DNA of 64,000 nt from Planctomycetota bacterium (GCA_021818445.1 JAKAEB010000014.1:1-64000); one strand, 5' to 3'. Positions 44,755 through 54,774 are shown, counted from the stretch's first letter. Translations and numbers: made by a program. Notes: generated by a model not told the origin, from the letters alone.

Positions 44755-45933
44755 ATGTCCGTTGCGCAGCAGATTGTCGATCGACACACTCATCACATCA
44801 TTGGCAATTATGGCAAATTGCCGGCGGTTTTTACACGCGGCAGTGGATCCACCCTTTGGGATGCCGATGGCAAAGTTTACGTAGATTTGTTTGCCGGTTT
44901 CGGCGGGACCATTCTCGGCCATGCGCATCCTGATCTGGTAAAAACCATTCATCTGCAGTCACAGATGCTTTGGCATGTGGGTAACCAGTTTTATACCGAG
45001 CCACAGGTACGTCTGGCCGAGGCGATCAGGCAGGCCAGCTTTGAGGGGCGAGGTTTTTTTTGCCACAGCGGAGCCGAAGCGGCCGAGGCGGCCATTAAAT
45101 TGGCGCGGATATCCGGCGGGCCGGATCGAAAGAAGATTGTATCCATGCATAAGGGCTTTCATGGCCGAACGCTCGGTGCCCTGTCAGCAACTTCCGGCCC
45201 AGCGCAGCAGGGTTTTGAACCGCTGGTACCCGATTTTGTGCACGTACCGTTTGATGATTTGGGTGCCCTTGAAGGCGTGATGGATGAGCAAACGGCTGGC
45301 GTCATCATGGAACCGATCCAAAGTGAGGGCGGGATGAATGTGCCCAGCCCGCAATACGTGGCCGGCGTGCGAGCTTTGTGCGATCAGACCGGCGCTGCCC
45401 TTATTTTTGATGAGGTATGGACCGGTGTTGGACGCACCGGCAGATTTTTTGGCCATCAGCATGTCGGCGTCACACCCGACATCATGACCATGGGCAAGGC
45501 CCTTGGCGGCGGTTTACCGGTTGGCGGCATCTGGGCTGTACCGGAGCGTGCCTCATTTTTTAAGCCGGGAACGCATGGGTGTACGTTGGGCGGCAACCCC
45601 ATATGCACGGCGGTCAGCGCGGAGGTGTTCAGCGTAATCAATCGCGATAATCTCCTCGCGCGTGCGGTTGAGGGAGGCAAACAGATAGTGCGCTTCATGC
45701 AGTCGTCCCGGCATGCATCTAAAATTGCCGACATTCGCGGACGGGGCTTATTTATCGGCGTTGAGTTGAATATCGCTGATGCGACGGCGGTTTTGCATCG
45801 TTGCCTTGAGCTTGGCCTTGTAATCAACGTGACACAAAAAAATGTTATTCGGATTTGCCCCGCATTGACGATATCCGATGCGCAGCTACAGCAAGGTTTG
45901 GAACTGCTTGAAAAGGCGCTGGGATCCATTTAG
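44755..45933 (+). CDS. argD: Acetylornithine aminotransferase family protein
   Basis: A 392-residue class III PLP aminotransferase of arginine biosynthesis. DADGKVYVDLFAGFGGTILGHAHP, NQFYTEP, FFCHSGAEAAEAAIKLAR, GFHGRTLGALSAT and IFDEVWTGVGRTG are the ArgD blocks. The PLP lysine is in MTMGKALGGGLPVG. AGAGGAA precedes the ATG. Ornithine or 4-aminobutyrate transaminases look similar, so the exact substrate is inferred from best motif match. Confidence 0.88.
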   Translation: MSVAQQIVDRHTHHIIGNYGKLPAVFTRGSGSTLWDADGKVYVDLFAGFGGTILGHAHPDLVKTIHLQSQMLWHVGNQFYTEPQVRLAEAIRQASFEGRGFFCHSGAEAAEAAIKLARISGGPDRKKIVSMHKGFHGRTLGALSATSGPAQQGFEPLVPDFVHVPFDDLGALEGVMDEQTAGVIMEPIQSEGGMNVPSPQYVAGVRALCDQTGAALIFDEVWTGVGRTGRFFGHQHVGVTPDIMTMGKALGGGLPVGGIWAVPERASFFKPGTHGCTLGGNPICTAVSAEVFSVINRDNLLARAVEGGKQIVRFMQSSRHASKIADIRGRGLFIGVELNIADATAVLHRCLELGLVINVTQKNVIRICPALTISDAQLQQGLELLEKALGSI

Positions 45934-46102
45934 CAGCTTCCAAGTATGGATCACCGACGCCCCTTTATTACAGATATCACGCCGCTCACCGAGTTAACCA
46001 TCTCTTTGATCGAAATCTCGGTTAAAATCGGGTGGAGGAGTTCGGGCCGGCGGTCACCGCGCTGTCAGTGTTGCGGACCACACGATCAAAAGCGAATGAT
46101 GT

Positions 46103-47176
46103 ATGGAGATAATGCGAAATCATCTGAAAATCGGGCCTTTTACGCTGCCCATTCCAGCCATTGAGGCGGGGCTGGCCGGTTACAGCGACATGGCCATGCG
46201 CGTTACGGCGCGGCGTCGCGGCTGTCCTTATGCAGTGACTGAGGCCCTGCTGGACCGAGTGATCATTACCGGCGGGCGTGGGCGCGAAAAAGGACTGGTT
46301 TTGAGCGACGACGATCATCCCGTGGCTGGTCAATTATTGGGAAGTGAGGCGGAAGAAATGGCCGCCGCGGCAAAAATTCTCAAAGAGTATGGTTTCGATG
46401 TGGTGGATCTTAATTTCGCCTGCCCGGTTAAAAAAGTAATGGGCCGCTGTCGGGGCGGATATCTTCTCAGTGATCCGCAGCAAGCTATTGCAATTATGCG
46501 ACGGGTGCGTGATGCGATTGGCGGCCCGCTAACGCTTAAACTCCGAAGAGGCCTCGATGATTCAATGCAGGCGGCCGAGCAGTTCGAGCAGATTTTTGAC
46601 GAGGCTGAGCGGCTCGAATTTGCCGCTATCGCCGTTCATGGACGAACCGTTGAGCAGAAATATACCGGGAAGGCGGATTGGGATTTTTTGCGACGTCTGA
46701 AAGCCCGCAAGCCGAATATGACGGTTCTAGGTTCCGGCGATGTATTTTGCGCTGTCGACGCCCTGCGTATGTATGAGACCACCGGCGTTGACGGGGTTTG
46801 GATTGCGCGCGGTGCCATTGGCAACCCATGGATATTCGCTGAATTCGAAGCCCTTCTCAATGGGCAATCGCTGCCACCGCCGCCGGGCATATTTGCCCAG
46901 CGAGCTGCATTGCTGGAACATTTTCAGCTTGCCGTCGACATTTACGGCGATGAACTTGCGTCGCGGCAAATGCGCAAGATGGGAATTAAATATTCACGCC
47001 TGCATCCCGATGGGGCTGCCGTGTGGCGGGACTTTATTGCGGTTAAATCGCAATCGGATTGGGACAGAGTATTGGCGAGTTATTATGCGTCGGACGGGCC
47101 GGGACGCCCCCAGACATCCATTTCCGATGCTGCGGATATTTACAATTCATGCAGTTCCGCAGGTGCGGCGGCTTAG
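46103..47176 (+). CDS. dus: tRNA-dihydrouridine synthase
   Basis: FMN-dependent enzyme that reduces uridines in the tRNA D-loop. It has 357 residues. IEAGLAGYSDMAMRVTARRRG is the N-terminal strand, and VAGQLLGSEAEEM and VDLNFACPVKKVMGRCRGGYLL follow, the last with the catalytic cysteine. FAAIAVHGRTVEQKYTGKADW and GVWIARGAIGNPWIF bind FMN. The arrangement is closest to DusB. The start is ambiguous between ATGs at 46103 and 46112. The heptosyltransferase gene begins one base after its stop. Confidence 0.9.
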   Translation: MEIMRNHLKIGPFTLPIPAIEAGLAGYSDMAMRVTARRRGCPYAVTEALLDRVIITGGRGREKGLVLSDDDHPVAGQLLGSEAEEMAAAAKILKEYGFDVVDLNFACPVKKVMGRCRGGYLLSDPQQAIAIMRRVRDAIGGPLTLKLRRGLDDSMQAAEQFEQIFDEAERLEFAAIAVHGRTVEQKYTGKADWDFLRRLKARKPNMTVLGSGDVFCAVDALRMYETTGVDGVWIARGAIGNPWIFAEFEALLNGQSLPPPPGIFAQRAALLEHFQLAVDIYGDELASRQMRKMGIKYSRLHPDGAAVWRDFIAVKSQSDWDRVLASYYASDGPGRPQTSISDAADIYNSCSSAGAAA

Positions 47177-47177
47177 C

Positions 47178-48212
47178 ATGGAGCATCCCCGCAAGATACT
47201 CATCATCAAGCCCAGTTCCCTCGGTGATGTGGCCACGTGCCTTCCGCTTGTTGCGGACCTGAAATACCATTTTCCTGAATCGCAAATCGACTGGCTGATA
47301 AGTCCGGCGTTTGATGCGATGGTCAGGAATCATCCCGATCTGCACCGCTGCCTGTATTTTGACCGCAGCGCTCTAGCTGGCTGGCTTTGGAATCCATCAT
47401 CCACGCGGGCACTTCGCGATTTGATCGGCACGTTGCGTCATGCCCGGTATGACGTGGTAATCGATGCCCAGGGGTTGATGCGTAGCGCCCTGCTGGCGTG
47501 GGCGTCCGGTGCCGCAATGCGTATTGGCCCCGGTGATGCGCGGGAAGGTGCAAAATTTTTATACACCCATCGTGTGGACACCCACCGGCATACGCAGTTG
47601 GCCGTGGATCGAATGCGTCTTTTGCAGACACCATTAGCACCGCTGCGCGATCAGGTGGATTTTCGTCTGTGTGTCGATCCCGCCGCAGCCGTGAGCATAC
47701 AAACTCGGCTGGACAGCCGCCGTCCGTATATCGCACTGCTGCCAGCCGCTCGCTGGAACGCTAAGATTTGGTCGCCGGAAGGTTTTGCGCAGCTCGGCAA
47801 ACTCATTACGCAGGCCGATATGGGCGTGGTCATTCTTGGTGCCCCCGTTGAAATCTCGATGTGTGATGCCTTGGCTGCCCAAATTGGCCCTGGCGCGAAA
47901 TCATTGGCCGGTAAGACTCATCTGGCAGAGATGATTGCCATTTTAGCTGGTGCCAACGCCGTCGTGGGCAATGATACCGGTCCGCTGCACGTTGCCGCCG
48001 CCCTCAAACGGCCGCTGATTGGACTATATGGGCCAACGGATGAAAAATCTGTCGGTCCGTGGGGGCAGTTGCACAATGTGCTGCGGTTTGCTCCGCGAGG
48101 GGATTACCGCCGTGACGGAGCGCCTCGTGGCGACGAAAACCTGCAACGCTTGCCAGCCCAGCAGGTATGGAAGAAACTTCAGGAGTTACTTGATGGATCA
48201 GGCAGCAGATAA
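47178..48212 (+). CDS. Glycosyltransferase family 9 (LPS heptosyltransferase-like)
   Basis: A 344-residue GT-B enzyme. ILIIKPSSLGDVATCLPLVADLKYHFP at the N-terminus and VGNDTGPLHVAAALKRPLIGLYGPTDE at the C-terminus are the GT9 landmarks. LLPAARWNAKIWSPEGFAQL resembles heptosyltransferase I. It adds heptose to the LPS core in characterised members, consistent with gmhA and lptB in this window. The frame continues upstream inside dus, but the ATG one base after the dus stop is the start. Confidence 0.85.
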   Translation: MEHPRKILIIKPSSLGDVATCLPLVADLKYHFPESQIDWLISPAFDAMVRNHPDLHRCLYFDRSALAGWLWNPSSTRALRDLIGTLRHARYDVVIDAQGLMRSALLAWASGAAMRIGPGDAREGAKFLYTHRVDTHRHTQLAVDRMRLLQTPLAPLRDQVDFRLCVDPAAAVSIQTRLDSRRPYIALLPAARWNAKIWSPEGFAQLGKLITQADMGVVILGAPVEISMCDALAAQIGPGAKSLAGKTHLAEMIAILAGANAVVGNDTGPLHVAAALKRPLIGLYGPTDEKSVGPWGQLHNVLRFAPRGDYRRDGAPRGDENLQRLPAQQVWKKLQELLDGSGSR

Positions 48213-48807
48213 GGCTTTCCGGGGACGACATTGGACCTTGGCAAGCGCATCGCCTCGGCGCGCTGAACTTTTACAGCAAGTACTTGAATCATTTGATATC
48301 AGGGTGAGTCACAAACCTGAGCCTGTGCGTAAGCCGGCAAGCGTCGAGGTGGAAGTCTGGCCTGTGTGCCTCGCACACTACAAGGCAAAGGCGGTGGCGG
48401 CCGCGGTGCACCGAGCACCTCGACGCAATAATAAATGGGGTGTGATCGGCGCAGACACCATTGTTGAACTTAATGGCCGGATTATTAACAAAGCACCCAA
48501 CGCGGCCCATGCGCGGCGCATTTTACTATCGCTTTCCGGGCGGCTGCATCGCGTGATCACCGGGGTGGCCGTGATTGGAAGCGATCAAACCCATCTGCTT
48601 TCCGCGACCGCCCTTTGCCGTATGCGCCGGTTGAATCCTGCGCTACTGGAACGATACATTGCCACGGGCCTATGGCGTGGCAAGGCTGGTGCCTACGGTA
48701 TACAGGATGTTGCTGACCCTTTGGTAGAGATTATTTCCGGGGATATTACAACGGTAATGGGCCTTCCCGTTCCACCCCTTTTGGATATATTAGGACGCCT
48801 GAAGTAA
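48193..48807 (+). CDS. maf: Maf-type nucleotide pyrophosphatase
   Basis: A 204-residue housecleaning nucleotide pyrophosphatase. LASASPRRAELL at the N-terminus, GADTIVELNG and the C-terminal GKAGAYGIQDV are diagnostic. In relatives it removes dTTP/UTP or modified nucleotides. AGGAG at 48181-48185 is seven bases before the ATG at 48193, which lies 20 bases inside the end of the heptosyltransferase gene; the longer frame is rejected. Confidence 0.9.
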   Translation: MDQAADKAFRGRHWTLASASPRRAELLQQVLESFDIRVSHKPEPVRKPASVEVEVWPVCLAHYKAKAVAAAVHRAPRRNNKWGVIGADTIVELNGRIINKAPNAAHARRILLSLSGRLHRVITGVAVIGSDQTHLLSATALCRMRRLNPALLERYIATGLWRGKAGAYGIQDVADPLVEIISGDITTVMGLPVPPLLDILGRLK

Positions 48808-48860
48808 CCCAACCGTCGTTGCGGACTGTGTTGGCTTTTAATAGTGGAGGAGTTAGTGAT

Positions 48861-49826
48861 ATGCCGATGATTGATTTTCCCATGGAGCAACTGGTCGTTT
48901 ACCAGGGACGAAATCCCAGGCCGACCGACTTTGACACCTATTGGGATCGAGGTGTGGCGGAGATGAGAAGCATTGATCCCAGAGTTCGGCTGACGCCCGC
49001 CCGGTTTCAAGCACCGCAGGCTGATTGCTTTGATATGTACTTTACCGGCGTCGGCGGCGCACGCATATATGCCAAATTGCTCAAACCCAAAGTACTGAAG
49101 ACCGGCACTCACCCGGCGGTGTGTCTGTTTCATGGTTATACAGCCAACAGCGGCGACTGGTTTGATAAGTTACCGTGGGCAGGTGCGGGTTACGTTGTGG
49201 CGGCCATGGATTGCCGAGGCCAGGGTGGACGATCGGAAGACATTATCCCCGTATTAGGAACCACGCATACCGGCCATATCGTTCGAGGTTTGGATGATCC
49301 GAATCCGGATAAGTTGCTGTTTCGATCTATTTTTCTGGATGCAGCCCAGCTCGCGGGCATCGTCATGAGCATGACGGAAGTTGATCAGAACCGGGTATTT
49401 GCCGCAGGGGGTTCCCAAGGCGGCGGTCTGACCTTGGCCTGCGCCGCACTCGAACCTCGGATAGCCAAGCTGGCAAGCCAGTACCCGTTCCTGTGCGATT
49501 ACCAGCGCGTATGGGAAATGGATCAAGCCAAGGACGCCTATAAGGAGCTATCCAGCTATTTTCGGCGGTATGATCCGCGGCACGAAAGACAGAATGAAAT
49601 ATTTACCCGCCTTGGCTACATTGACTGCCAGCACCTGGCCGGCAGAATTAAGGGAGAAACGCTTATGGCCATTGGTCTGATGGATACCGTTTGCCCCCCA
49701 TCCACCCAGTTTGCAGCTTACAACAAGTTGAATGGCAAAAAGCAAACGGCCATTTACCCCGACTTCGCGCACGAGAATCTGCCTGACTGGTGGGACATGG
49801 TCTTTGAATTCTTTAATCGCCGTTGA
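48861..49826 (+). CDS. Acetylxylan esterase, CE7 family
   Basis: A 321-residue alpha/beta hydrolase that deacetylates xylo-oligosaccharides and cephalosporin C in characterised members. FHGYTANSGDWFDKLPW, the CE7-specific RGQGGRS, nucleophile in GGSQGGGLTLA, acid in GLMDTVCPPST and base in FAHENLPDWW are all present. No signal peptide, so it acts in the cytoplasm on imported oligosaccharides. A long ribosome site GGAGGAG eight bases before the ATG at 48861 fixes the start. It goes with the GH3 enzyme and the arabinose operon as hemicellulose use. Confidence 0.92.
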   Translation: MPMIDFPMEQLVVYQGRNPRPTDFDTYWDRGVAEMRSIDPRVRLTPARFQAPQADCFDMYFTGVGGARIYAKLLKPKVLKTGTHPAVCLFHGYTANSGDWFDKLPWAGAGYVVAAMDCRGQGGRSEDIIPVLGTTHTGHIVRGLDDPNPDKLLFRSIFLDAAQLAGIVMSMTEVDQNRVFAAGGSQGGGLTLACAALEPRIAKLASQYPFLCDYQRVWEMDQAKDAYKELSSYFRRYDPRHERQNEIFTRLGYIDCQHLAGRIKGETLMAIGLMDTVCPPSTQFAAYNKLNGKKQTAIYPDFAHENLPDWWDMVFEFFNRR

Positions 49827-49872
49827 TCCTTGACCGCAGGGGTATTGGCGGATATTTTAGCGGGTCTGTATT

Positions 49873-49945
49873 GGGGGCATAGCTCAGTTGGTAGAGCGTC
49901 TCGATGGCATCGAGAAGGCCAGGGGTTCGAGTCCCCTTGCCTCCA
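49873..49945 (+). tRNA. tRNA-Ala (anticodon GGC)
   Basis: A 73-base cloverleaf. The acceptor arm is GGGGGCA with TGCCTCC, including one G-U pair. The D stem is GCTC/GAGC. The anticodon stem is TCTCG/CGAGA around loop ATGGCAT, with GGC at 49906-49908. The T arm is AGGGG/CCCCT with loop TTCGAGT, and the discriminator is A. The 3' CCA is not encoded, so it needs the CCA-adding enzyme. It reads GCC (and GCU) codons. Confidence 0.97.
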
Positions 49946-50220
49946 TTTTTCAGGGCACTCCACGTCGGCGGCAATCGCACGTGCTGACTGTGAACAGCAA
50001 CTTCGATCGATAATTTCGAAATGTCACCCCGGATGAAAGTCGAATGACTCTGGAAATTGGGAACCTCACGAGGCATACGGCATAAAACGCTAATTGGGCT
50101 TGTGCCACATACTACGGCGATTACGTTTAGACGCTCGCCCTTGCTGGCGATATAATTGCTCGCTTTGCTGAAGGCGAATGCACATATGGTGCTTCTGGCC
50201 GCTGATTTACCCGAGGTAAC

Positions 50221-53160
50221 ATGGAATCACCCCCAAAAATTATGCAGGAATCATCGAACAAGGACTACAAGTCCACACTGAATCTACCGTCTACCGCTTT
50301 TCCGATGAAGGCGAATTTGACGCTGCGCGAGCCAGCCATGCTGTCACAATGGCAGAAAGAGAATCTCTATGCGCAAATTCGCGAATCGCGGCATCGACTC
50401 GGCAAATGGGTGCTGCATGACGGGCCGCCGTATGCCAACGGTGATATCCATATGGGGCACCTCATCAATAAGGTGCTTAAAGACATTGTGGTCAAATACC
50501 GCACCATGTCTGGCTATGACTGCCCCTACGTCCCCGGATGGGATTGCCATGGCTTGCCGATTGAGAGTGCGGTTCAAAAAGAACTCGGCCCGAAGTTAAA
50601 AACCATGCCGCCCTCGCAGGTGCGTAAACTCTGCCGCGACTACGCCATGAAATTTGTTGGCCAGCAGGCAAAATCGTTTGAGCGGCTTGGCGTATTTGGC
50701 GATTTTCAAAACCCTTACCTGACGCTTGCGCCTGCCTACGAAAAAGGCGTTTTGCAGGTACTCGCCGAGTTGTTGCAACGTGAGTTGGTATTCAGGCAGC
50801 GTCGGCCGGTGCATTGGTGTACTTACGATCAGACGGCTTTGGCTGAGGCTGAACTGGAGTATGCCCCGCATGAATCTACCAGTGTATTTGTGGCCTTTGC
50901 AATGAATTTATCAGAGGGTGCCTGGCCCTCTGCCTTTGGGCCCAAGCCGACATCAGCCGCCTACCTGATATGGACCACCACGCCTTGGACTCTGCCGGCC
51001 AATCGCGCCGTCGCCGTCGGGCCTGCAAACGAGTACGTCTGTCTGCGTGAACGTGGTAACAGGCATCCGGCACTGATCGTCGCCAAGGAGCGGGCTGCGA
51101 CCGTCATCGAAGCAGCCGCTAAAGGCCCTTTGGCCGGAGACTATCAAATTGACGGCGAAGCTGTATTGGGTGACGCACTTGCTGCCGCAGCGATTCCATA
51201 CCGACATCCCTTTGACGCACCGCGTCAATGCCCGGTAGTTTGTGCCGATTATGTCACTTTGGAAGACGGCACCGGCTTGGTGCATACAGCGCCGGGGCAC
51301 GGTAACGAGGATTACCTGACCGGTCGTCGGTACAACCTTGAAATCTATTCACCTGTTTTACCCAATGGACGCTACGACCAGACCGTAGACGATTTCCTCC
51401 GAGGTGAATTGATCTGGGCCGCCAATGAAAAAATTACTGCTCATTTGGCGCGCCGCGGGCATCTGATTGCCCAGGAGTTGATTAAGCATAGCTATCCGCA
51501 TTGCTGGCGTTGCCACCGGGCTATTATCTTTCGCGCAACTGAACAATGGTTTGTGCGGGCGTCGCACGAGAGTTCATTGGTACACCGGGCTGATCAATTT
51601 ATTGATCAGGTGCAATGGATTCCGGCGTGGGGTAAAACCCGGATAGCTGGAATGCTCGCGACGCGACCCGATTGGTGTATCTCCCGGCAGCGGTCCTGGG
51701 GGGTGCCGATACCGGCTTTCACCGATGCGGACGGTAATATTCTGCTCACCGCCAAGTCGGTTGCGCGTGTGGCGGAATATATCGGCACACACGGGGCGGA
51801 CAGTTGGTACACGGACGCGCCGGAGAAAATTCTCGGCACCGACAATTGGTGGGATGAGGCATTAGTATCCAATGCCGGCAAAAAGCCTGGTCATCAGTTT
51901 ATCACCGCCAACTTGCGTAAGGGCAGCGATATTCTGGATGTGTGGTTTGAATCCGGGGCGTCGCATCGGGCAGTTCTGGAAGGAACACATCCTGAGTTGG
52001 GATACAGCGCTGATTTATATCTGGAAGGCTCCGATCAGCACCGTGGTTGGTTCCAGGCGACGCTTTTGGAGGCGGCAGGATATAAAAGCGAGCCACCGTT
52101 TAAAACCGTACTGACGCACGGCTTTATTGTCGATGGACAGGGACGCAAGATGTCCAAAAGCGCCGGCAATGACATTAAGGTATCCGATGCTTTGAAAGAG
52201 CATGGTGCCGACGTGTTACGCCTGTGGGTTGCGAGCGTGGATTATCAAAATGACATGCCATGCTCAAAAGAACTGCTGGCGAGAATTGGCGAAGCGTATC
52301 GAAAAATTCGTAATACGTTTCGCTATCTGCTTGGCAATTTATATGACTTCGATGCCTCGCAACACGCCATTGATCCGCTACCGCAGAGCATTGATATCTG
52401 GATGCTTGGTCGGCTTAGTGCCATGGAGCGCGATACCCTGTCGGCCTATGAGCAATACGATTTCCATCGGGTATTTCGGAATATTTTTGAATTTTGCAAT
52501 GTGGATATTTCAGCCATTTATGCCAAGGCCATTAAAGACCGTCTTTACTGCGAATTGCCCGATGCACGCCGGCGCCGATCATCGCAGCATGTCTGCTTTT
52601 TGCTGCTTCGGTCAATGGTGACTATTTGCGCACCGATACTGGCATTTACCGCCGATGAAGTATGGCGGGCGATGCGTGAACTGCCCGGGATGGACAATAT
52701 TCTCTCCTCAGTTCATCAGGCGCAGTTTTCGGAACCTGTCATCGTGAACCACGCGTCCATTGAACCATGGGCACAATGGATGGAGCTTATTGAAAGCGGC
52801 AATAAACAACTCGACGAATTGAAGCGCAGCGTTGGTTTAGGCAATGCCCTTGATGCGGAAGCAGTCATCATCGCCCCTCCGGATGAAGCATCGCAATCGT
52901 TGGCGCTTCTATACGGACCGGAAATTGAGGACGCATTGGGCGCGGGATGCCATCGGATTGAACCTGGTCCGCAATGGCATATCCGCATGACCGATGTGCG
53001 AGATCAATATTCCAGTTGTGCGCGGTCGTGGAAGCGGCGGCCGGATGTCGGTTCAAACCCCCAATACCCCGATTTATCCGCACGCGATGCGCGGGTGGTG
53101 GAAGCCTTGCTTAAGCAAGGAAGCGAAGCGTCGCCGAAGTCAGTATCGTCGCAAGGATAA
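50221..53160 (+). CDS. ileS: Isoleucyl-tRNA synthetase
   Basis: Charges tRNA-Ile, with an editing domain for valine. It has 979 residues. The class I HIGH motif is HMGH at 77-80 and KMSKS is at 643-647. The editing domain includes WTTTPWTLPANRAVAVGP and GLVHTAPGHGNEDYLTG. The C-terminal zinc finger is degenerate: the CxxC pair reads C933-x2-S936 and the second pair reads S953-x2-D956. GAGG lies four bases from the ATG. It is the first gene of a tight series with pdxJ six bases downstream. Confidence 0.95.
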   Translation: MESPPKIMQESSNKDYKSTLNLPSTAFPMKANLTLREPAMLSQWQKENLYAQIRESRHRLGKWVLHDGPPYANGDIHMGHLINKVLKDIVVKYRTMSGYDCPYVPGWDCHGLPIESAVQKELGPKLKTMPPSQVRKLCRDYAMKFVGQQAKSFERLGVFGDFQNPYLTLAPAYEKGVLQVLAELLQRELVFRQRRPVHWCTYDQTALAEAELEYAPHESTSVFVAFAMNLSEGAWPSAFGPKPTSAAYLIWTTTPWTLPANRAVAVGPANEYVCLRERGNRHPALIVAKERAATVIEAAAKGPLAGDYQIDGEAVLGDALAAAAIPYRHPFDAPRQCPVVCADYVTLEDGTGLVHTAPGHGNEDYLTGRRYNLEIYSPVLPNGRYDQTVDDFLRGELIWAANEKITAHLARRGHLIAQELIKHSYPHCWRCHRAIIFRATEQWFVRASHESSLVHRADQFIDQVQWIPAWGKTRIAGMLATRPDWCISRQRSWGVPIPAFTDADGNILLTAKSVARVAEYIGTHGADSWYTDAPEKILGTDNWWDEALVSNAGKKPGHQFITANLRKGSDILDVWFESGASHRAVLEGTHPELGYSADLYLEGSDQHRGWFQATLLEAAGYKSEPPFKTVLTHGFIVDGQGRKMSKSAGNDIKVSDALKEHGADVLRLWVASVDYQNDMPCSKELLARIGEAYRKIRNTFRYLLGNLYDFDASQHAIDPLPQSIDIWMLGRLSAMERDTLSAYEQYDFHRVFRNIFEFCNVDISAIYAKAIKDRLYCELPDARRRRSSQHVCFLLLRSMVTICAPILAFTADEVWRAMRELPGMDNILSSVHQAQFSEPVIVNHASIEPWAQWMELIESGNKQLDELKRSVGLGNALDAEAVIIAPPDEASQSLALLYGPEIEDALGAGCHRIEPGPQWHIRMTDVRDQYSSCARSWKRRPDVGSNPQYPDLSARDARVVEALLKQGSEASPKSVSSQG

Positions 53161-53166
53161 CGCATT

Positions 53167-53880
53167 ATGCCATTGTTGGGTGTGAATATTGATCATGTCG
53201 CCACGCTTCGACAAGCCCGGCGAGGTGTTGACCCGGACCCCATCTGGGCTGCGGTGGAAGCCCAATTGGGGGGTGCCGACATTATAACCGTACACCTGCG
53301 GGAGGATCGCCGTCACATTAATGACGCCGATGTGCGGCGATTGCGGTCGGTGGTGCAGGTGCCGCTGAATTTGGAAATGGCGGCGGTCGCTGAGATTCGG
53401 ACTATTGCCACCTCGGTGCAGCCGGCGATGATTACGCTGGTACCTGAAAAGCGTACTGAGGTGACCACGGAAGGCGGCTTGGATGTTTGCTCAAAGCATA
53501 AAGCTCTTCGTACCTTCATCGCGCCGTTGCGCAAGCGTGGTATTCTGATCAGTGCATTTATTGACGCCGACACCTCTCAAGTTCGCGCTGCCGCCGATGC
53601 AGGCTTTGACATTTGCGAATTGCATACCGGGCCATATTCGACTGCAAATATCGGGCGGCGCGAGTCTGAAATTGACAGATTACGACTGGCCGGAGAGGAA
53701 GTTGTCAACCAGGGGATGCAACTTAATGCCGGCCACGGATTGAACTACACCAATGTTGGCCCGGTTGCCGCTCTGCCCCATATGACAGAATTACATATCG
53801 GGCACTCAATAATCAGCCGGAGCGTGTTTATTGGGCTGCGCGAGGCCGTGCGCCTTATGCGAGAATTGATCCAGCTTTAG
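53167..53880 (+). CDS. pdxJ: Pyridoxine 5'-phosphate synthase
   Basis: Condenses 1-deoxy-D-xylulose 5-phosphate with 3-amino-2-oxopropyl phosphate to make vitamin B6. The 237-residue TIM barrel has GVNIDHVATLRQARRG at the N-terminus, VHLREDRRHI, VPEKRTEVTTEGGLD, ELHTGPYS, and NAGHGLNYTN with C-terminal IGHSIISRSVFIGL. All conserved PdxJ blocks are present. It lies between ileS and dapA with gaps of 6 and 18 bases. Confidence 0.96.
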   Translation: MPLLGVNIDHVATLRQARRGVDPDPIWAAVEAQLGGADIITVHLREDRRHINDADVRRLRSVVQVPLNLEMAAVAEIRTIATSVQPAMITLVPEKRTEVTTEGGLDVCSKHKALRTFIAPLRKRGILISAFIDADTSQVRAAADAGFDICELHTGPYSTANIGRRESEIDRLRLAGEEVVNQGMQLNAGHGLNYTNVGPVAALPHMTELHIGHSIISRSVFIGLREAVRLMRELIQL

Positions 53881-53898
53881 ATGCAAGGAGTCAGCAAC

Positions 53899-54774
53899 AT
53901 GTTTGCGGGAACATTCACCGCGTTGATAACCCCCTTCAAGAATCAGCAATTTGATGAGTCGACATTTGAGCGGCAGATCAAAGCCCAGACCGATGCTGGA
54001 ATTACCGGCATTGTGCCGGTTGGCACCACCGGCGAATCGCCAACCTTATCGCACGAGGAACATCGACGGGTTATTGAAGTAGCCGTCTCATTGGGGCATG
54101 CAGCCGGGCTTAAGGTGATAGCGGGCACAGGATCGAATAGCACGGCCGAGGCGATTGAGCTTACAGCCCATGCTAAAACGTCGGGTGCCGATGCGGCACT
54201 TCTTGTCAATCCGTATTACAACAAGCCCCCGCAGGAGGGGCTGTTTCGCCATTTTTCGGCCATTGCCCGGCAGGTAGATATCCCGATCGTGCTCTACAAC
54301 ATCCCCAGCCGCACCGGCGTGACGATGACGGTGTCTACCATGAAACGGCTAACAAGCGAATGTAAAAATATTGTGGCAGTAAAAGACGCCGCCGGCAGTT
54401 TGGATTTGACCAGTGAAGCCGTCGGTGCGGGTTTGACGGTACTTTCGGGAGATGATTCGCTGACACTGCCGATGATGGCCGTTGGCGCGAAGGGAGTGGT
54501 GAGTGTGGCATCCAACATCGTGCCGGAAATGGTGGTGTCTATGGTAAAACACGCGGCGAACGGGGACATTCATCAGGCTCGGGTGATACATCACAAGTTA
54601 TTTGCTTTGTGCCGGGCGCTGTTTATTGAAACGAATCCGATTCCAATCAAAGCCGCGATGCAAATGGTGGGCCGCGACAGTGGTGAATTGCGGCTTCCTC
54701 TGTGCGAGATCAGCAGCGCCAATCGCCCCGCCCTTCAGGCTGCCGTCCTGGCAGCGGGTTTGTCGTTAAGGTAG
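53899..54774 (+). CDS. dapA: 4-hydroxy-tetrahydrodipicolinate synthase
   Basis: First committed step of lysine and diaminopimelate biosynthesis. The 291-residue aldolase has FTALITPFK, GTTGESPTL, the catalytic Tyr in VLYNIPSRTG and the Schiff-base Lys in VAVKDAAG. AAGGAG at 53885-53890 stands eight bases from the ATG at 53899, so the in-frame ATG at 53881 is not the start. A peptidoglycan or lysine role is expected from the family. Confidence 0.94.
   Translation: MFAGTFTALITPFKNQQFDESTFERQIKAQTDAGITGIVPVGTTGESPTLSHEEHRRVIEVAVSLGHAAGLKVIAGTGSNSTAEAIELTAHAKTSGADAALLVNPYYNKPPQEGLFRHFSAIARQVDIPIVLYNIPSRTGVTMTVSTMKRLTSECKNIVAVKDAAGSLDLTSEAVGAGLTVLSGDDSLTLPMMAVGAKGVVSVASNIVPEMVVSMVKHAANGDIHQARVIHHKLFALCRALFIETNPIPIKAAMQMVGRDSGELRLPLCEISSANRPALQAAVLAAGLSLR

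Noticed and set aside
46740-47177. N-terminal extension of the heptosyltransferase frame inside dus
   Set aside because: The dus reading frame is clearly coding there; GT9 similarity begins exactly at the ATG at 47178.
49946-50220. T-box or other leader for ileS
   Set aside because: No T-box sequence, specifier loop or terminator stem could be found in the 275-base leader.
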